Positions 1 through 8,146 of a stretch of DNA of 28,507 bases are shown here, in pieces. The notes under the pieces are model-generated. The model had not been told where the DNA came from, did no database searches, and worked only from the letters and a program-made list of their open reading frames with translations. How positions within the stretch are numbered: position 1 is the stretch's first letter; each line of letters starts with the position of its first letter. A program made the translations under genes and the position numbers. Where the stretch lies: positions 1 to 28,507 of the forward strand of contig JBIOTQ010000015.1 of assembly GCA_044866075.1 (NCBI GenBank). The letters run 5' to 3'. The DNA comes from JBASRP01 sp044866075. GTDB taxonomy: Bacteria > Actinomycetota > AC-67.

Positions 1-842
1 CCGAGCGCGTCGCGCGCGCGCTCGCGAAGTCGGCGTTCGTGAGGAAGCAGAAGGCCGCGTCCGCGCCGGCCGCACCGCCGCCCGCAGCCCCGGCCGCGGA
101 GGTTCCCGCGGCAGAGGCACCGGCCGCGGAAGCGCCCGCGGCGGCTTCAGCGGAAGCACCTGCGGCCGCTGCACCCGCACCGGCTGCGGCTGCGGCCGGG
201 GCTCCTGCGGCGGCGGCTCCCGCTGCGGCGGCTCCCGCCGCTGCGACCGCGGCGGTTCCGCGTCTTACGCCGGAGGAACGCGCGGCGCGCGTCGCCGCGG
301 CGACGGGCGTGAAGGCCGGGAACGGTGGCGGACGGGGACGTGGGGTGGGTGAGACGCACCGGCTCCTCGCGATGGTTCCTCCGTCGGGGATCCAGCGCGT
401 CGAGAAGCGGCAGGAGGACAAGGTCAACGTCTGGCCACACCTCCTCGCCGAGGAGTTCCTCTCCTTCGTGGTCGTCCTCGCGGCTCTTTTGGTTTTCTCG
501 ACGTTCGTCAACGCACCGTTCCGCGAGCTCGCCAACTTCTCGTTCACACCCAACCCGTCGAAGGCGCCGTGGTACTTCCTCGGCCTGCAGGAGCTGCTGC
601 GTTACTTCCACCCGATGGTCGCCGGCGTGACGCTGCCCGGCCTTGGGATCTTCGCCTTGTTTGCCCTGCCCTACGCCGACAAGAACCCGAGCGCGCTCCC
701 CGACCGGCGGAAGTTCGCCATCGTGGCGTTCACGATGTTCATCATGTTCTGGGCCGTGCTCGTGATCATCGGTTCGTTCTTCCGCGGCCCAGGCTTCAAC
801 TGGATCTGGCCCTGGAAGACGGGCCTCTTCTTCGACCTGTGA
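1..842 (+). CDS. Cytochrome b C-terminal domain of a quinol:cytochrome c reductase (5' end outside window)
   Basis: This is the C-terminal (subunit IV-like) part of the cytochrome b subunit of a bc-type complex, which oxidises quinol in the membrane. The frame is open from base 3, so the gene may begin upstream; a GTG at 39 is the first start codon in view. Numbering from that GTG, residues 5-72 are almost pure Ala/Pro/Glu low complexity. Residues 130-267 then give three membrane helices (about 139-157, 196-212, 226-247). The motif KAPWYFLGLQELL at 175-187 sits where the Qo-site PEWY loop is found; PWY with no Glu is the form I associate with menaquinol complexes. It ends 8 bases before the Rieske gene. 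I cannot tell whether it is a split subunit IV or the end of a full-length cytochrome b. Confidence 0.85.
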   Translation, partial: ERVARALAKSAFVRKQKAASAPAAPPPAAPAAEVPAAEAPAAEAPAAASAEAPAAAAPAPAAAAAGAPAAAAPAAAAPAAATAAVPRLTPEERAARVAAATGVKAGNGGGRGRGVGETHRLLAMVPPSGIQRVEKRQEDKVNVWPHLLAEEFLSFVVVLAALLVFSTFVNAPFRELANFSFTPNPSKAPWYFLGLQELLRYFHPMVAGVTLPGLGIFALFALPYADKNPSALPDRRKFAIVAFTMFIMFWAVLVIIGSFFRGPGFNWIWPWKTGLFFDL

Positions 843-850
843 GGACGACG

Positions 851-1573
851 ATGCTGGCGATCAGTGCGTGGAACTGGGTGGCGATCGGTTTCGGGATCGT
901 CATCGGACTCGCGGGTGCCGGGCTCATCATGGTCAACCTGATGGCGATCATGCGGGCCAAACGCGAAGGCCCGAAGAGCCACCGGCCGCTCATCGGCCCG
1001 CCGCGACAGATGTCGCGCCGTGGCTTCTTCGGCCGGATCCTCGGGCTCGGTTTCGGCGTCGCGCTCCTCGACTTCGGCGCGCTCTCTTTGGCGATGCTAT
1101 GGACGACCCCGAAGGGCGGGTTCGGCGGCAAGGTGCTGGTCCCGAAGGTCCTCGCCGACATCAAGGCGGAGATGGCGACGTCCCGCTCCCCGTTCTACTA
1201 CGCGCCGGGCCGTTTCTATCTGGTCCCTTACGCGGGCAACGGTGCCGACACCCTCTACAAGGGCGGGCTCGTGGCCGGCGGCATGATGGCCCTGTATCAG
1301 CGCTGCGTGCACTTGGGCTGCAAGGTTCCGTTCTGCGTGACCTCGCAATGGTTCGAGTGCCCGTGCCACGGCTCGAAGTACAACAAGGCCGGCGAGTACA
1401 AGCTCGGCCCGGCGCCGCGGGGTCTCGACCGGTTCCCCCTCACGGTCGAAGGCGACGCGGTGACGGTCGACACGACGTTCGTCGTGACCGGGCCGCCGCG
1501 CGGGACCAACACGACGGGCCAGGAACGCGAGGGCGCGTTCTGCGCCGAGGTTCGCCAAGCGGCGCACACATAG
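851..1573 (+). CDS. Rieske [2Fe-2S] subunit of the bc complex
   Basis: Rieske iron-sulfur protein, 240 aa, which takes an electron from quinol and passes it to cytochrome c on the outer face of the membrane. Box I is C152-V-H154-L-G-C157 and box II is C170-P-C172-H173-G-S, giving all cluster ligands and the disulfide pair. A twin-arginine signal (SRRGFFGR, from residue 55) precedes a hydrophobic segment at 62-85, as expected for Tat export with a retained anchor. An additional helix lies at 9-31, so the protein is more membrane-embedded than classical Rieske proteins. ATG 851 is chosen because GAGGA at 841-845 is a well-spaced ribosome binding site; a GTG at 839 overlapping the cytochrome b stop is an alternative. 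It lies between cytochrome b and the di-haem cytochrome. Confidence 0.95.
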   Translation: MLAISAWNWVAIGFGIVIGLAGAGLIMVNLMAIMRAKREGPKSHRPLIGPPRQMSRRGFFGRILGLGFGVALLDFGALSLAMLWTTPKGGFGGKVLVPKVLADIKAEMATSRSPFYYAPGRFYLVPYAGNGADTLYKGGLVAGGMMALYQRCVHLGCKVPFCVTSQWFECPCHGSKYNKAGEYKLGPAPRGLDRFPLTVEGDAVTVDTTFVVTGPPRGTNTTGQEREGAFCAEVRQAAHT

Positions 1574-1576
1574 ACG

Positions 1577-2515
1577 ATGACGATCGCGACCGGGGGTGCA
1601 TTGGTTCCGCTCGCAGCGACCGATAACCGCGTCACGACGGCGATCATCGTCAGCGTTGCCATCGTCGCCTTCTTCGGGTTCCTCGTCGTCACCGCGCTGG
1701 GCGGTCCTCGAACGCGGCGCGGGGAGGTCCCGTTCGGATTCCGCCCCGGCCCCGCCGACGCCGACCTCGAGACGCGCGTTCTCGACCGCTGGATCGGGCT
1801 CACGACGATCAGCATGGTCTTCATGGCCGTCTTCCTCCCCGTGTACTGGCTGCGCGAGCCGACGCGACTGTCGTCGAAGGAGAACCAGTTCCTGAAGGCC
1901 TCCGTCGAACGCGGCGAAGGCCTGTTCAGTCCTGCCGGCACGACGCTGACCTCGGTCGGATGCGCCGAGTGCCACGGGACAGGCGGCGTCGGCGGGACCC
2001 GCAACTTCACGATCGTCGACCGGAAGACCGGGAAACCGGTTTCGGTGCAGTACGCCGAGCCGCCGCTCCGGCTCGCCGTCGCGCGTTACACGGCGGCCGG
2101 CCGGACCGTGGACGAGGTGAGGCAGCTCTTGCGCGACGCGATCGAACGGGGGCGGCCGGGAACGCCGATGCCGACGTGGGGCCTCAACTTCGGCGGGCCG
2201 CTGAACTCGCAAGCGGTCGACGACCTGATGAACTACATCCTCAACGTCCAGGTCGGGGCGACTCCGATCACGAATCCGAACGGGGCGAAGCTGTTCGCCG
2301 ACAACTGCGCCGTCTGCCACGGCGCGTCGGCCACGGGAAGCGTGGGCCCGAACCTCACGGTCGAGTTCCAGCGAAACAGCGAGCAGCAGATCTTCGACAT
2401 CATCAAGAAGGGGCGGCTGAACACCGAACGGCCGTCGATGCCGGCCTGGGGGCACCTGGGCGACGACGCGGTGCACGCGCTCGTCAATTTCATCAAGAGT
2501 ATCCAGGAGATCTAG
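1577..2515 (+). CDS. Membrane-anchored di-haem cytochrome c of the bc complex
   Basis: 312-aa cytochrome c with two haem-binding motifs, C129-A-E-C132-H133 and C244-A-V-C247-H248. Each is followed by a plausible axial Met in a similar setting (GTPMPTWG, M198; RPSMPAWG, M288), so the extracytoplasmic part is two tandem class I cytochrome c domains. Two hydrophobic helices at about 20-40 and 73-91 anchor it, and the haem domains lie outside. The start is ATG 1577, 3 bases after the Rieske stop. Its place in the operon indicates that it replaces a mono-haem c1 and passes electrons from the Rieske centre to the terminal oxidase. Two haems in this subunit is the state known from actinobacterial QcrC, but I see no clear sequence identity to that protein, so no symbol is given. 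Confidence 0.92.
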   Translation: MTIATGGALVPLAATDNRVTTAIIVSVAIVAFFGFLVVTALGGPRTRRGEVPFGFRPGPADADLETRVLDRWIGLTTISMVFMAVFLPVYWLREPTRLSSKENQFLKASVERGEGLFSPAGTTLTSVGCAECHGTGGVGGTRNFTIVDRKTGKPVSVQYAEPPLRLAVARYTAAGRTVDEVRQLLRDAIERGRPGTPMPTWGLNFGGPLNSQAVDDLMNYILNVQVGATPITNPNGAKLFADNCAVCHGASATGSVGPNLTVEFQRNSEQQIFDIIKKGRLNTERPSMPAWGHLGDDAVHALVNFIKSIQEI

Positions 2516-2519
2516 AGCG

Positions 2520-3335
2520 ATGATCGCCTTCATCCCGCTCGCTCTCGAGGGACAGTGGTCCGGTGCCGCCGCGGTCGGTGTCGTCCTCACGGCCGCCCTG
2601 ATCTTCATCGGGACGATCTACTACCTCCTCACGACGATCTTCGGATGGCGGCGGGCCTATTACGTAACCATGGTCAGCTTGATGGGCTTCATGATCCTGC
2701 TGTCGCTCGTGTGGCTCATCGGCATCCCCGGTACCGGTCCCGGCTTCGGCCCGCGCGGGCGCGAGCCGGATTGGATCGCGTTCCTCCCGAACTCCGAGTT
2801 CGCGACCGATTTCAAGGAGGAGATCGCGACCTTCCCGGACGGGTGGGACGAGCGGGGGAAGCAGTACTTCGGAAACTCCGACAAGAAGAAGACCGGAGCG
2901 ATCGACTCCAAAGGCGAGATCGACACCATCAAGGGAATCCTGGAGCCGGCGCTGGCCGGGTACGCTCAGGCCCACAACCTCGGGTCGGCCGACCCGACGA
3001 AGTACAACTTCCGCGCCCGGGGGACCCCGGCGGAAGAAGAAAAACTCTCCCCTGAAGAGAAGGCCGTCCCCGTCGCGGAGGTCCGCTTCGAGGACGCCGG
3101 GAAGGGCCGGTTACTGTTCGGGGTGCGACTCCCCGCGTCGGCGGACCACCCCGAGATCACCGCGTTCGCGCTGCGGGACAAGGGCACGGTCTTCCTTCCG
3201 GCGTTGTACTTCATCGTCTCCTCCGTCGTGCTGTTTGCGCTGCATCTGTGGCTGCTCGCGCGCGACGAGATCAAGCAGCGCGCACGCGAGGCGGAGACGA
3301 CGACGACGGTTACGACCGTTCGAACCGGCGCCTAG
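2520..3335 (+). CDS. Unknown membrane protein at the end of the bc-complex operon
   Basis: 271-aa protein that I do not recognise. It has two helices near the N-terminus (about 17-40 and 46-68), a polar domain of about 150 residues rich in Lys, Glu and Asp (70-215), and a third helix (about 223-247) followed by a short charged tail with a Thr run. No haem, metal or nucleotide motif is visible. It begins 4 bases after the cytochrome c stop, so it is co-transcribed and is probably an accessory or assembly subunit of the bc complex; this role is inferred from position only. Its stop codon overlaps the stop of convergent hemL in the palindrome CTAG (3332-3335), leaving no room for a terminator between them. 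Confidence 0.85.
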   Translation: MIAFIPLALEGQWSGAAAVGVVLTAALIFIGTIYYLLTTIFGWRRAYYVTMVSLMGFMILLSLVWLIGIPGTGPGFGPRGREPDWIAFLPNSEFATDFKEEIATFPDGWDERGKQYFGNSDKKKTGAIDSKGEIDTIKGILEPALAGYAQAHNLGSADPTKYNFRARGTPAEEEKLSPEEKAVPVAEVRFEDAGKGRLLFGVRLPASADHPEITAFALRDKGTVFLPALYFIVSSVVLFALHLWLLARDEIKQRAREAETTTTVTTVRTGA

Positions 3336-4618
3336 GCCGCCGGGATCTCGCGGAAGGCCTCTTCCGCTGCTTCGATCGTGCGATCGACGTCGTCATGGGT
3401 ATGCGCGTCGGAGAGGAACCACGCCTCGAACGCGCTCGGCGCCAGCCAGACGCCGCGTCCCAGCATCGCGTGGAAGAACGCCGCATAGGCCTCGGTGCGC
3501 TGCCGGGACGCGGACGCGTAGTCGATCACGGGCTCTCCGCTCGCAAACAGCGAGAAGAGTGAACCTTCCCGGTTGATCACGACGGAGACCCCGGCGTCGC
3601 CGGCCGCGCGGGCGAGCCCCGTGCAAAGAGAATCCGCCAGCTCGTCGAGCCTCCGGTAGGGCGGATCCTCGGCGAGCTGTGCGAGTGCGGCGCGACCGGC
3701 GGCGACGGCGACGGGGTTCCCGGAGAGCGTGCCCGCCTGATAGACGGGACCCTCCGGCGCGAGCATCGCCATGACGTCCGCGCGCCCCCCGAACGCGCCC
3801 ACCGGGAGCCCCCCACCGATGATCTTGCCCAGGGACGTGAGGTCGGGCGTGACGCCGAAACGCTGCTGCGCTCCCCCGGGCCCCAGACGGAAACCGGTGA
3901 TGACCTCGTCGAAGATCAGAAGCGCGCCGTGCGCGTCGGTGACCTTGCGAAGGCCTTCGAGGAATCCGCTCATCGGCGGCACGACGCCCATGTTCGCGGC
4001 GACCGGCTCGACGATGATGCACGCGATCTCGTCGCCGGCCTTGCCGAAGGCCTCTTCCACGGCCGCGAGGTCGTTGAACGGCGCGACGATCGTGCCGGCC
4101 GCCTGGGCCTCCGTGACGCCCGGCGAGTCCGGCAGGCCGAAGGTCGCGACGCCCGACCCGGCGCGCGCGAGGAGCGCGTCGGCGTGTCCGTGGTAGCAGC
4201 CGGCGAACTTGAGGATCTTTCCGCGGCCGGTGAAGCCGCGCGCGAGGCGCACGGCGCTCATCGTGGCCTCGGTCCCACTCGACACGAGACGCACGGACGC
4301 GAGGCTCGGCACCGCCGCGCAGAGACGCTCGGCGAGCTCAACCTCTCCTTCGGTCGGCGCGCCGAACGACGTGCCGCGTCCGGCCGCATCGCGGATCGCC
4401 GCGAGGACGCGCGGGTGCGCGTGACCCAGGATCGATGCGCCCCACGATTGGACATAATCGATGTAGGTCGCGCCGTCGACGTCCGTGACCGTGGCGCCGG
4501 ACGCACTCGCGACGAACGGAGGCGTCCCGCCGACGGCGCGGTACGCGCGGACCGGCGAATTCACGCCACCGGGGATCACCCGACGGGCACGCGCGAACAG
4601 ATCCTCGGATCGGGTCAC
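3332..4618 (-). CDS. hemL: Glutamate-1-semialdehyde 2,1-aminomutase
   Basis: PLP-dependent aminomutase, 428 aa, the usual family length. It converts glutamate-1-semialdehyde to 5-aminolevulinate, the last step of the C5 route that begins with HemA (encoded at 12095-13363). The Schiff-base lysine is K265 in SLGKIIGGGLPVGAFGG, the PLP-phosphate region includes SSGTEATMSA (113-122), and the cofactor Asp lies in LIFDEVITGFR (234-244). The start is GTG 4618, with no strong ribosome binding site, 17 bases after the small membrane protein stop, so translation is probably coupled to the genes upstream. It is the last gene of a hemB, aldo/keto reductase, small protein, hemL series. Its 3' end overlaps the convergent bc-operon gene by 4 bases. 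Confidence 0.97.
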   Translation of the reverse strand: MTRSEDLFARARRVIPGGVNSPVRAYRAVGGTPPFVASASGATVTDVDGATYIDYVQSWGASILGHAHPRVLAAIRDAAGRGTSFGAPTEGEVELAERLCAAVPSLASVRLVSSGTEATMSAVRLARGFTGRGKILKFAGCYHGHADALLARAGSGVATFGLPDSPGVTEAQAAGTIVAPFNDLAAVEEAFGKAGDEIACIIVEPVAANMGVVPPMSGFLEGLRKVTDAHGALLIFDEVITGFRLGPGGAQQRFGVTPDLTSLGKIIGGGLPVGAFGGRADVMAMLAPEGPVYQAGTLSGNPVAVAAGRAALAQLAEDPPYRRLDELADSLCTGLARAAGDAGVSVVINREGSLFSLFASGEPVIDYASASRQRTEAYAAFFHAMLGRGVWLAPSAFEAWFLSDAHTHDDVDRTIEAAEEAFREIPAA

Positions 4619-4635
4619 GGCATGATGCTAGCGGC

Positions 4636-4881
4636 TCAACGAGGCCCGCGGCCGCGCGTGATCCGGTACGCCGCGTAGGCGATGAACGGCGTCGCGACGA
4701 CGGCGATCCGGACGGCGTTGCGCCCCTCGTCCTGCAGGCAGTCCAGCGACGGCGTGTCGCAGACCGCGCTCATCAAAGCGGCCACGAAGCCGCCGGCGCC
4801 GACGAGGACGAAGATGCTGACGGCGAGGAGCCGCGCGCGGGGCGTCCAGCGTGTCCGCGGGCCGCGGCCCGGGTCGTCCAC
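4636..4881 (-). CDS. Small two-helix membrane protein, unknown function
   Basis: 81-aa protein with two hydrophobic segments (about 18-39 and 56-71), separated by a short loop with two Cys (about residues 42 and 49) that could form a disulfide outside the membrane. Both ends are Arg-rich. The start is GTG 4881, only 3 bases after the aldo/keto reductase stop, and hemL follows after 17 bases, so it belongs to the hemB-hemL series. I know of no family for it. The tight packing and clear helix pattern support a real gene, but no function can be read from it. Confidence 0.65.
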   Translation of the reverse strand: MDDPGRGPRTRWTPRARLLAVSIFVLVGAGGFVAALMSAVCDTPSLDCLQDEGRNAVRIAVVATPFIAYAAYRITRGRGPR

Positions 4882-4884
4882 GGA

Positions 4885-5880
4885 TCAGGCTTGAGCCACG
4901 GCCGGCTCGAGGAAGAAGCCGTTGTCGTAAAGCTCGGCGATGCGCGCGAGCTCTTCACCCGAGAGAGCGCGTTTCTCCGTCGCGTCGACGAACTCCACCA
5001 GCTGGGCTTCGTCGTAGATGTTCGGCAGCACGGTGACGATCAGCGGGTCGGCCAGGAGCCATCGCAGCGCGGCTTGCCCGATCGTCAGATCGCCCCCTTC
5101 GGTCAGGAACGTGAGCTTGCCGAGCTTCTTCAGCCCGGTCTCGAGCCATTCGCGTTTGCGGTGCGACCGGTGGTCGTTCGCGTCGAACGTCGTGTCTTTC
5201 GTGTACTTGCCTTCGAGCAGCCCGCTCGAGTGCGGCACCCGGACCATCACGCCGACGTCGCGCTTGCGCGCCTCGTCGATGAACTCCCGGCCGGGATCCT
5301 GCTCGAGGAGGTTATGGATGATGAACAGCGCGTCGAGGTGCCGGTTCTCGAGCGCCCACACGCCCTCGTCGCGCCATCCGATCGCGGGGCCGAGGGCCGC
5401 GCCGTAGCCGCGGATCTTTCCTTCGGTCTTGAGATCTTCCATGAGCGCCCACAGGTCGTCGCGTTGCAGGTGCGCCATCCGCGGGTTGTGAAGCTGCAGC
5501 AGGTCGATCCGGTCGGTGGCGAGCGCGCGGAGCGACGACTCGACCGAGCGCCTGACGACGGACGGGTCGAGGTTGTGCGGCCGCTCCTCATGGCCTTGCG
5601 GCTTCCACTCGATCTCGGTGTCGTATCCCACTTTGGTCGAGTAGACGACGGCGTCACGGCGGTTGCTCAGCGCCGTCGCGAGGATCGTTTCGCCGCGGCG
5701 GTCGGCGCCGTACGTGGGAGCCGTGTCGAAGAACGTCACTCCAAGGTCGAAGGCTTTGCGGATCAGTGCGGCGGCTTGGTCGTCGCTGTAGTCGCCCCAC
5801 CAGCCGGCGGTGACGGTCCACGCTCCGAAGCCGATCTCGCTGGCTTCGATGTCGGTGCCCGGGAACGTGCGGTAGCGCAT
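4885..5880 (-). CDS. Aldo/keto reductase
   Basis: 331-aa cytoplasmic NAD(P)H-dependent oxidoreductase with the (beta/alpha)8 fold. The catalytic tetrad is visible: D52 and Y57 in FFDTAPTYG, K83 in YSTKVGYD and H131 in LLQLHNP. The length is typical of the family. The ATG at 5880 is separated by a single base from the hemB stop at 5882, so the two are translationally linked. Aldo/keto reductases next to haem genes have no agreed role; it might act on a reactive aldehyde, or simply share the operon. The substrate cannot be predicted from sequence. Confidence 0.93.
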   Translation of the reverse strand: MRYRTFPGTDIEASEIGFGAWTVTAGWWGDYSDDQAAALIRKAFDLGVTFFDTAPTYGADRRGETILATALSNRRDAVVYSTKVGYDTEIEWKPQGHEERPHNLDPSVVRRSVESSLRALATDRIDLLQLHNPRMAHLQRDDLWALMEDLKTEGKIRGYGAALGPAIGWRDEGVWALENRHLDALFIIHNLLEQDPGREFIDEARKRDVGVMVRVPHSSGLLEGKYTKDTTFDANDHRSHRKREWLETGLKKLGKLTFLTEGGDLTIGQAALRWLLADPLIVTVLPNIYDEAQLVEFVDATEKRALSGEELARIAELYDNGFFLEPAVAQA

Positions 5881-5881
5881 G

Positions 5882-6874
5882 TCAGATCTCTCCGTCGTTG
5901 AGGATGGGTGCGATGTCCTTCGCGAGGTAGGTCAGGATCATGTCGGCGCCGGCGCGGCGGATCCCCGTGAGCATCTCGAGCGCGACGCGCCGCTCGTCGA
6001 TCCAGCCGTTCTGCGCGCCGGCCTTCAGCATCGCGTACTCACCGGAGACGCTGAACGCCGCGACCGGGAAGCGCGTCGCCTGCTTCACCGCCCGGATCAC
6101 GTCGAGGTACGGCAGCGCCGGCTTCACCATCACAATGTCGGCGCCCTCGGCGATGTCGGCTTGCGCCTCGCGCACTGCCTCGTCGGCGTTCGCGGGATCC
6201 ATCTGGTACTGCGCGCGATCGCCGAACTGTGGCGCGCACTCGGCCGCCTCGCGGAACGGGCCGTAGAAGGCGCTCGCGAACTTGGCCGCGTAGGCCATGA
6301 TCGCCACCTGATCGCGGCCGTCATCGTCGAGCGCGCCGCGGATCGCCGCAACCTGACCATCCATCATCCCGCTCGGCGCGACCATGTGGGCGCCGGCGTT
6401 CGCCTGGCTGACGGCGATCGAGCGGTAGCGCTCGAGCGTGCGGTCGTTGTCGACGCGGCCCTCGTCGTCCAAGACCCCGCAATGGCCGTGATCGGTGTAC
6501 TCGTCGAGACAGAGATCGGCGATCAGCACGAGGCCGTCGCCGACGTCGGCCCGCAGGTCCCGCAGCGCGCGCTGGACTATACCGTCCTCCGCGTCCGCGC
6601 CCGAACCGGTCGCGTCCTTCTCCGCGGGGATACCGAAGAGCACGACGGCCGGGATGCCGAGCGCCGCGACGGCGGCGACCTCTTTGCGCAGGGACTCGAG
6701 CGTGTGCTGTACATGGCCCGGCATCGAGGAGATCGGCTGCGGCTCCGCGATGCCGTCCTTCACGAACAGGGGCGCGATCAGATCGGCCGCGCCGAGCGTC
6801 GTCTCGCGGACGAGCCGGCGCAGCGCCGGCGTGGCGCGCAGTCGTCGAGGCCTCTGGGTGGGGAAACCGGACAT
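5882..6874 (-). CDS. hemB: Porphobilinogen synthase (delta-aminolevulinate dehydratase)
   Basis: Condenses two 5-aminolevulinate molecules to porphobilinogen; 330 aa from ATG 6874. The two Schiff-base lysines are K198 (YAAKFASAFYGP) and K251 (VMVKPALPYLD). The metal-site segment reads DLCLDEYTDHGHCG (120-133): Cys122, Asp124 and Cys132 occupy the three positions that are Cys-Cys-Cys in zinc enzymes, so one thiol is replaced by Asp. A GTG two codons upstream (6880) is an alternative start. ATG 6874 is preferred because a TACGCT -10 element ends 7 bases before it, which would give a leaderless message. The MFS gene diverges 35 bases away. The aldo/keto reductase follows one base after its stop. 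Confidence 0.97.
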   Translation of the reverse strand: MSGFPTQRPRRLRATPALRRLVRETTLGAADLIAPLFVKDGIAEPQPISSMPGHVQHTLESLRKEVAAVAALGIPAVVLFGIPAEKDATGSGADAEDGIVQRALRDLRADVGDGLVLIADLCLDEYTDHGHCGVLDDEGRVDNDRTLERYRSIAVSQANAGAHMVAPSGMMDGQVAAIRGALDDDGRDQVAIMAYAAKFASAFYGPFREAAECAPQFGDRAQYQMDPANADEAVREAQADIAEGADIVMVKPALPYLDVIRAVKQATRFPVAAFSVSGEYAMLKAGAQNGWIDERRVALEMLTGIRRAGADMILTYLAKDIAPILNDGEI

Positions 6875-6881
6875 CGACACA

Positions 6882-6899
6882 AGCGTATCGCGGTAGGCT
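6882..6899. promoter_or_regulatory. Divergent -10 elements for hemB and the MFS gene
   Basis: The short hemB/MFS gap holds two TAnnnT-type -10 hexamers: TACGCT on the minus strand (6887 to 6882), 7 bases before hemB ATG 6874, and TAGGCT on the plus strand (6894-6899), 10 bases before MFS ATG 6910. Either would put the transcription start at or next to the start codon. The -35 boxes are not convincing, so this is a moderate inference. Confidence 0.4.
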
Positions 6900-6909
6900 C
6901 GCCCCCACC

Positions 6910-8124
6910 ATGCGCCAGCTCCGCGGGCCCCTCGCGCGCCGGGAATTCCGGCTCTACTTCGCCGGCAACGTGGCGTCGAACGTCGGTTCGTGGCTCTCGA
7001 ACGTGGCGCTCAGCGTCTACGTGCTGGACCTCACGCGCTCGTCGTTCTGGGTCGGCCTCACCAACTCGGCTCTGTTCGTACCCGTGCTCTTGTTCGCGCT
7101 CCCCGCCGGAGCGCTCGCCGACCGGACTGACCGGCTGCGGTTGCTTCGCGTGAGTCAGGTCGCCGCGTGCGCCTTCGCAGCGACGCTCGCCCTCCTCGTC
7201 GCGATCGACCAAGCGAACCGGTACTCGTTGGTCGTGATCGCTGCGGGGTTGGGACTGACCATCGCGGTCGCGATCCCGGCGATGCAGTCGATGATCCCGT
7301 CGCTCGTCCCGCACGATGAGCTGACCGACGCGATCGGGCTCAACGCGTTGACGTTCAACATCGCGCGCGCGCTCGGGCCGGTGCTGGCCGCCGTGACGAT
7401 CACGGCGATCGGGTACACGTTCGCCTTCACACTGAACGCTCTGTCCTTCGTTCCGCTGATCATCGCGCTCGTGGTGATCCGCCGCCCGCCGTTCCTGCGG
7501 GAGATGGAGGGAGCCGGCGGCTCCATCCGCGAGGGCCTCTCCTACGCGTGGAACCACGTGCGGACGCGGACGATGTTGCTGGCCGTGGTTGCGATCAGCG
7601 TGTCGCTCGACCCGATCACAACCGTCTCGCCGGCGCTGGCCCGCTCGTACGGACTGTCGACCGGCTCGGCCGGCTGGATCGTCTCGGCGTGGGGCGGCGG
7701 TGCGGTGGCCGGCATCACGCTCGGCCGCCGCTGGATCCGGTACGCGTCGTCCCACGGCTTGGGATGGGCGGGCCTGCTCGGGCAGGCCGCCGGGTTGCTG
7801 GCACTCGGCGCTGCGCCCGCGATCGGAAGCGCGATCCCCGCGGCGCTGCTGACGGGATTCGGCTACATCACCGCAACGATCTCGTTCGTGACGACCATCC
7901 AGAACGACGTTCCCGAGCGCCTTCGCGGCCGCGTGATGTCGTTGTGGACGGCGAGCTTCCTCGGGCCGCGTGTGATCTCAGCGGTGATCGACGGAGCGCT
8001 GGCCGACGCGTTCGGGCCGCATCTCGCAACCGCGGTGTTCGCGGCGCCGGCCGTCGCCGCAGCGTGGTTCGTTAGGCGGACGATCCCACCGCGGCGCGTG
8101 GAGCCCGTGACGCCAGCCGCGTAA
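6910..8124 (+). CDS. MFS efflux transporter
   Basis: 404-aa major facilitator superfamily permease. Hydrophobic segments are spread along the whole length in the pattern of 12 helices. The loop between helices 2 and 3 carries the family signature in the form GALADRTDRLRLL. The N-terminal region (FRLYFAGNVASNVGSWL) resembles the EntS/MFS_3 group of exporters of siderophores and small compounds. It is the only plus-strand gene in this stretch and diverges from hemB. It ends 22 bases before the convergent toxin gene. Export of a porphyrin intermediate or a siderophore would suit the neighbourhood, but the substrate cannot be read from the sequence. Confidence 0.92.
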   Translation: MRQLRGPLARREFRLYFAGNVASNVGSWLSNVALSVYVLDLTRSSFWVGLTNSALFVPVLLFALPAGALADRTDRLRLLRVSQVAACAFAATLALLVAIDQANRYSLVVIAAGLGLTIAVAIPAMQSMIPSLVPHDELTDAIGLNALTFNIARALGPVLAAVTITAIGYTFAFTLNALSFVPLIIALVVIRRPPFLREMEGAGGSIREGLSYAWNHVRTRTMLLAVVAISVSLDPITTVSPALARSYGLSTGSAGWIVSAWGGGAVAGITLGRRWIRYASSHGLGWAGLLGQAAGLLALGAAPAIGSAIPAALLTGFGYITATISFVTTIQNDVPERLRGRVMSLWTASFLGPRVISAVIDGALADAFGPHLATAVFAAPAVAAAWFVRRTIPPRRVEPVTPAA

Positions 8125-8146
8125 TGTGCCTCACGAGAAACAAAGG

